The notes beneath the pieces are model-generated. The model did no database searches, had not been told where the DNA came from, and worked only from the letters and a program-made list of their open reading frames with translations. From ZC4RG20 sp963782445 (lineage in GTDB: Bacteria > Pseudomonadota > Gammaproteobacteria > Steroidobacterales > Rariloculaceae), in contig CAWAJM010000001.1 of assembly GCA_963782445.1 (NCBI GenBank), positions 1,736,001 through 1,800,000 of the forward strand: a stretch of 64,000 nt of DNA, written 5' to 3'. Positions 62,660 through 64,000 of this stretch are shown here, piece by piece. Numbering within the stretch: position 1 is the stretch's first letter; the number at the start of each line of letters is the position of its first letter. A program made the translations under genes and the position numbers.

Positions 62660-62923
62660 CTAGACCTCCACTTCGATGCGCTCGAGCAGCACGTTCTGTG
62701 CGTCCGGATGGGAGGTGTCGTCGCTGGCCGTCACCTCGAGGCGGGCGCCGGCCGCCGCGGTGCCGGCCGCGGCGCGTTCGAAGTGCTCCGCGAAATGCTC
62801 GGGCGACATGTGGCACAGTGCGCCGATCCAGACCGAGACGCCGACGACGTGCTGCGCGCCCTCGGCGCTGGCGGCGGCCTGAATGCGGCGCACGAGCGCG
62901 GCGACCAAAGACGTTTCGTGCAT
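62660..62923 (-). CDS. hypA: HypA-like protein lacking the zinc ribbon
   Basis: HypA delivers nickel to the hydrogenase large subunit. The nickel-binding start MHETSL, with His2, is present and the fold continues (VSVWIGALCHMSPEHFAEHF). The product is only 87 residues. Where typical HypA (about 113) has two CxxC pairs that bind zinc, this one reads ASDDTSHPDAQNVLL and then the normal final strand ERIEVEV. The only Cys left is the single one before HMSPEHF. The gap is internal, not a truncation, because both ends are conserved. No hypB is in the visible locus. Confidence 0.85.
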   Translation of the reverse strand: MHETSLVAALVRRIQAAASAEGAQHVVGVSVWIGALCHMSPEHFAEHFERAAAGTAAAGARLEVTASDDTSHPDAQNVLLERIEVEV

Positions 62924-63430
62924 CTAACTATCCTCCGAGTCTTGGAGCTCCGCGCCGAGGCGTGCGGCGAGGCGTTCGACCGCGGCGGCCACGGCCGGCG
63001 TGAGCTCGGCACCGGCAGCGAAGCGTTCGCCCTCGACGGCGTAGACGATGCACCGCGGCGGCAGCTGCCCGAGCGCGCGGGCGAGCTCGAGCGCCTCGGC
63101 CAGGCCGAAGCCGTGGGTCGAGAGGCCGAACTGCCGCGCGGGCAGCGGCGCCTGCGCGGCGTCGAAGCGGCGCACCGTGCCCGCGGGCGCGCCCGAGGCG
63201 GAGGCGTCGACGATGACGGCCGCGGCCGCGCCGTCGAGGGCGGCGAGCAGGGCCGCGGGCTCGCCGTCGCGCTCGAGAACTTCGACGCGGCCGCCCGCGC
63301 GGCCTGCCGAGTCCTGCGCGCCCGCTTCGGCCAGCCGGCGCTCGAAGCGGCGCGCCGCGAGGCGGCCGGCCGCGTCGTCGCCACGGTCGAGATTGCCGAT
63401 GCCGAGCACGACCGTGCGCCCCGTGCTCAC
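62924..63430 (-). CDS. hydrogenase maturation protease (HyaD/HycI family)
   Basis: This 168-residue endopeptidase removes the C-terminal extension of the hydrogenase large subunit after nickel insertion. The nickel-sensing residues appear in VLGIGNLDRGDDAAG (Glu is replaced by Asp at the position after GN), IVDASASGAPAG and LSTHGFGLAEAL. The start is GTG 63430, overlapping the large-subunit stop by 4 bp, and hypA begins directly after its stop. Confidence 0.88.
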   Translation of the reverse strand: MSTGRTVVLGIGNLDRGDDAAGRLAARRFERRLAEAGAQDSAGRAGGRVEVLERDGEPAALLAALDGAAAAVIVDASASGAPAGTVRRFDAAQAPLPARQFGLSTHGFGLAEALELARALGQLPPRCIVYAVEGERFAAGAELTPAVAAAVERLAARLGAELQDSEDS

Positions 63431-64000
63431 GCCGCGCTCCCGCGGTCGACGTCGAGCCGCAGGAAATGCGCGGCGCATGAGATGCAGGGATCGTAGTTGC
63501 GGACGATCTGCTCGCAGCGTGCGCGCAGCGCCTCGTCGGGCGCATCGAGGGCGCCGCTCACGTAGGCTGCGAGGTCGTCCTCGATACTGGCCTGATTCTG
63601 CGCCGTGGGCGGCACGATGCGTGCCTCCGCGATCGTCCCGTCGGCTTCGAGCCGATAGCGGTGATAGAGCAGGCCGCGCGGCGCTTCGGTTGCGGCGCAG
63701 CCGACGCCGGCTCGCGGCTCGACGGCGAGCGCGGGCCGGTCGGGTTCCGTATAGTCCGCGATGAGCGCCAGGGCTTCGTCGCAGGCGTGAAGCACTTCGA
63801 CGGCGCGGACCACGATACTGCGGTAGGCGTCGGTGCAGACGGTCCCGAGGCCGGCCTCGCGAGCGGCCTCCTGCGCGACGTTCGAGAGGCGGTCGAAATT
63901 GAGGCTGTAGCGGGCAAGGGGGCCGACGAGATAGGCGCCGCCGCCGCGCCGCCGCGACTGGAGCGCCGTGGAGCGCTCGACGTGCCGTTCCTCGAACTCG
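63427..64000 (-). CDS. [NiFe]-hydrogenase large subunit, C-terminal part (runs off the window)
   Basis: The last 190 residues are visible. The C-terminal nickel ligands are in DPCISCAAHFL; the protease encoded next would cut after the His and release the 12-residue tail ending in GSAA. EAPRGLLYHRYRLEADGTIAEARIVPPTAQNQ matches cytoplasmic group 3 (HoxH/HyhL-like) large subunits rather than membrane-bound uptake enzymes. The upstream small subunits would lie beyond base 64000. Confidence 0.9.
   Translation of the reverse strand, partial: EFEERHVERSTALQSRRRGGGAYLVGPLARYSLNFDRLSNVAQEAAREAGLGTVCTDAYRSIVVRAVEVLHACDEALALIADYTEPDRPALAVEPRAGVGCAATEAPRGLLYHRYRLEADGTIAEARIVPPTAQNQASIEDDLAAYVSGALDAPDEALRARCEQIVRNYDPCISCAAHFLRLDVDRGSAA

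Noticed and set aside
1..64000. tRNA, rRNA, CRISPR arrays, integrases or insertion sequences
   Set aside because: I looked for cloverleaf-like segments, regular short repeats and transposase motifs and saw none that I could support.

Overview
The window is a GC-rich, densely coding bacterial chromosome segment with no rRNA, tRNA, CRISPR array or recognisable transposase. Several genes point to a Gammaproteobacterium with an environmental lifestyle: a DUF6491 secreted protein, HpnI/HpnK-type hopanoid genes, a glycine methyltransferase of the betaine pathway, MacAB and a [NiFe]-hydrogenase maturation locus. The assignment rests on gene content only and I cannot name a genus. Four genes carry broken frames, so indel errors in the assembly are a real possibility beside true decay.

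Layout. 1-4070: YbhFSR-like ABC exporter operon. 4322-7218: haloacid dehalogenase, a decayed sulfotransferase and a frameshifted glycine/sarcosine N-methyltransferase. 7970-13814: complete peptide-type ABC importer with fused ATPases. 13878-17386: MacAB-like exporter. 17663-22933: small unknown protein, D-2-hydroxyacid dehydrogenase, hpnI/hpnK-like pair, YkoP-like protein and sulfotransferase. 23102-38120: an accessory island that looks like a peptide natural-product locus. 38488-52390: glucose-6-phosphate dehydrogenase, VIT-family transporter, glucan phosphorylase, Trk potassium uptake, FtsH, proton P-type ATPase and phosphoglucomutase. 52774-57642: metal ABC permease/ATPase, MFS transporter, DegP-like protease and DUF6491 protein. 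57860-64000: hypE-hypD-hypC-hypF-hypA, maturation protease and the 3' end of a [NiFe]-hydrogenase large subunit.

The most interesting part is 23892-38120. A 58-residue peptide with a Gly-Gly junction and a Trp/acid-rich, Cys-ending C-terminus (37944-38120, minus) lies 7 bp upstream of an acyl carrier protein gene. Next come a beta-lactamase-fold protein and an adenylate-forming ligase. Nearby are a C39-peptidase ABC exporter with an intact Cys/His/Asp triad and an HlyD adaptor, transcribed divergently. A tightly overlapping operon then encodes a small secreted protein, a second beta-lactamase-fold protein and a peptide importer. Both beta-lactamase-fold proteins have Cys where the family normally has its catalytic Ser (Cys-Ile-Thr-Lys). 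My reading is a ribosomal peptide that is leader-cleaved and exported, perhaps acylated or cyclised, with a dedicated uptake system. The product and chemistry are inferred, not shown.

A second theme is a dispersed repeat with core GGGGTCAGAGCCC at four loci. It forms long hairpins with T-runs at gene ends and encodes the last residues of zwf.
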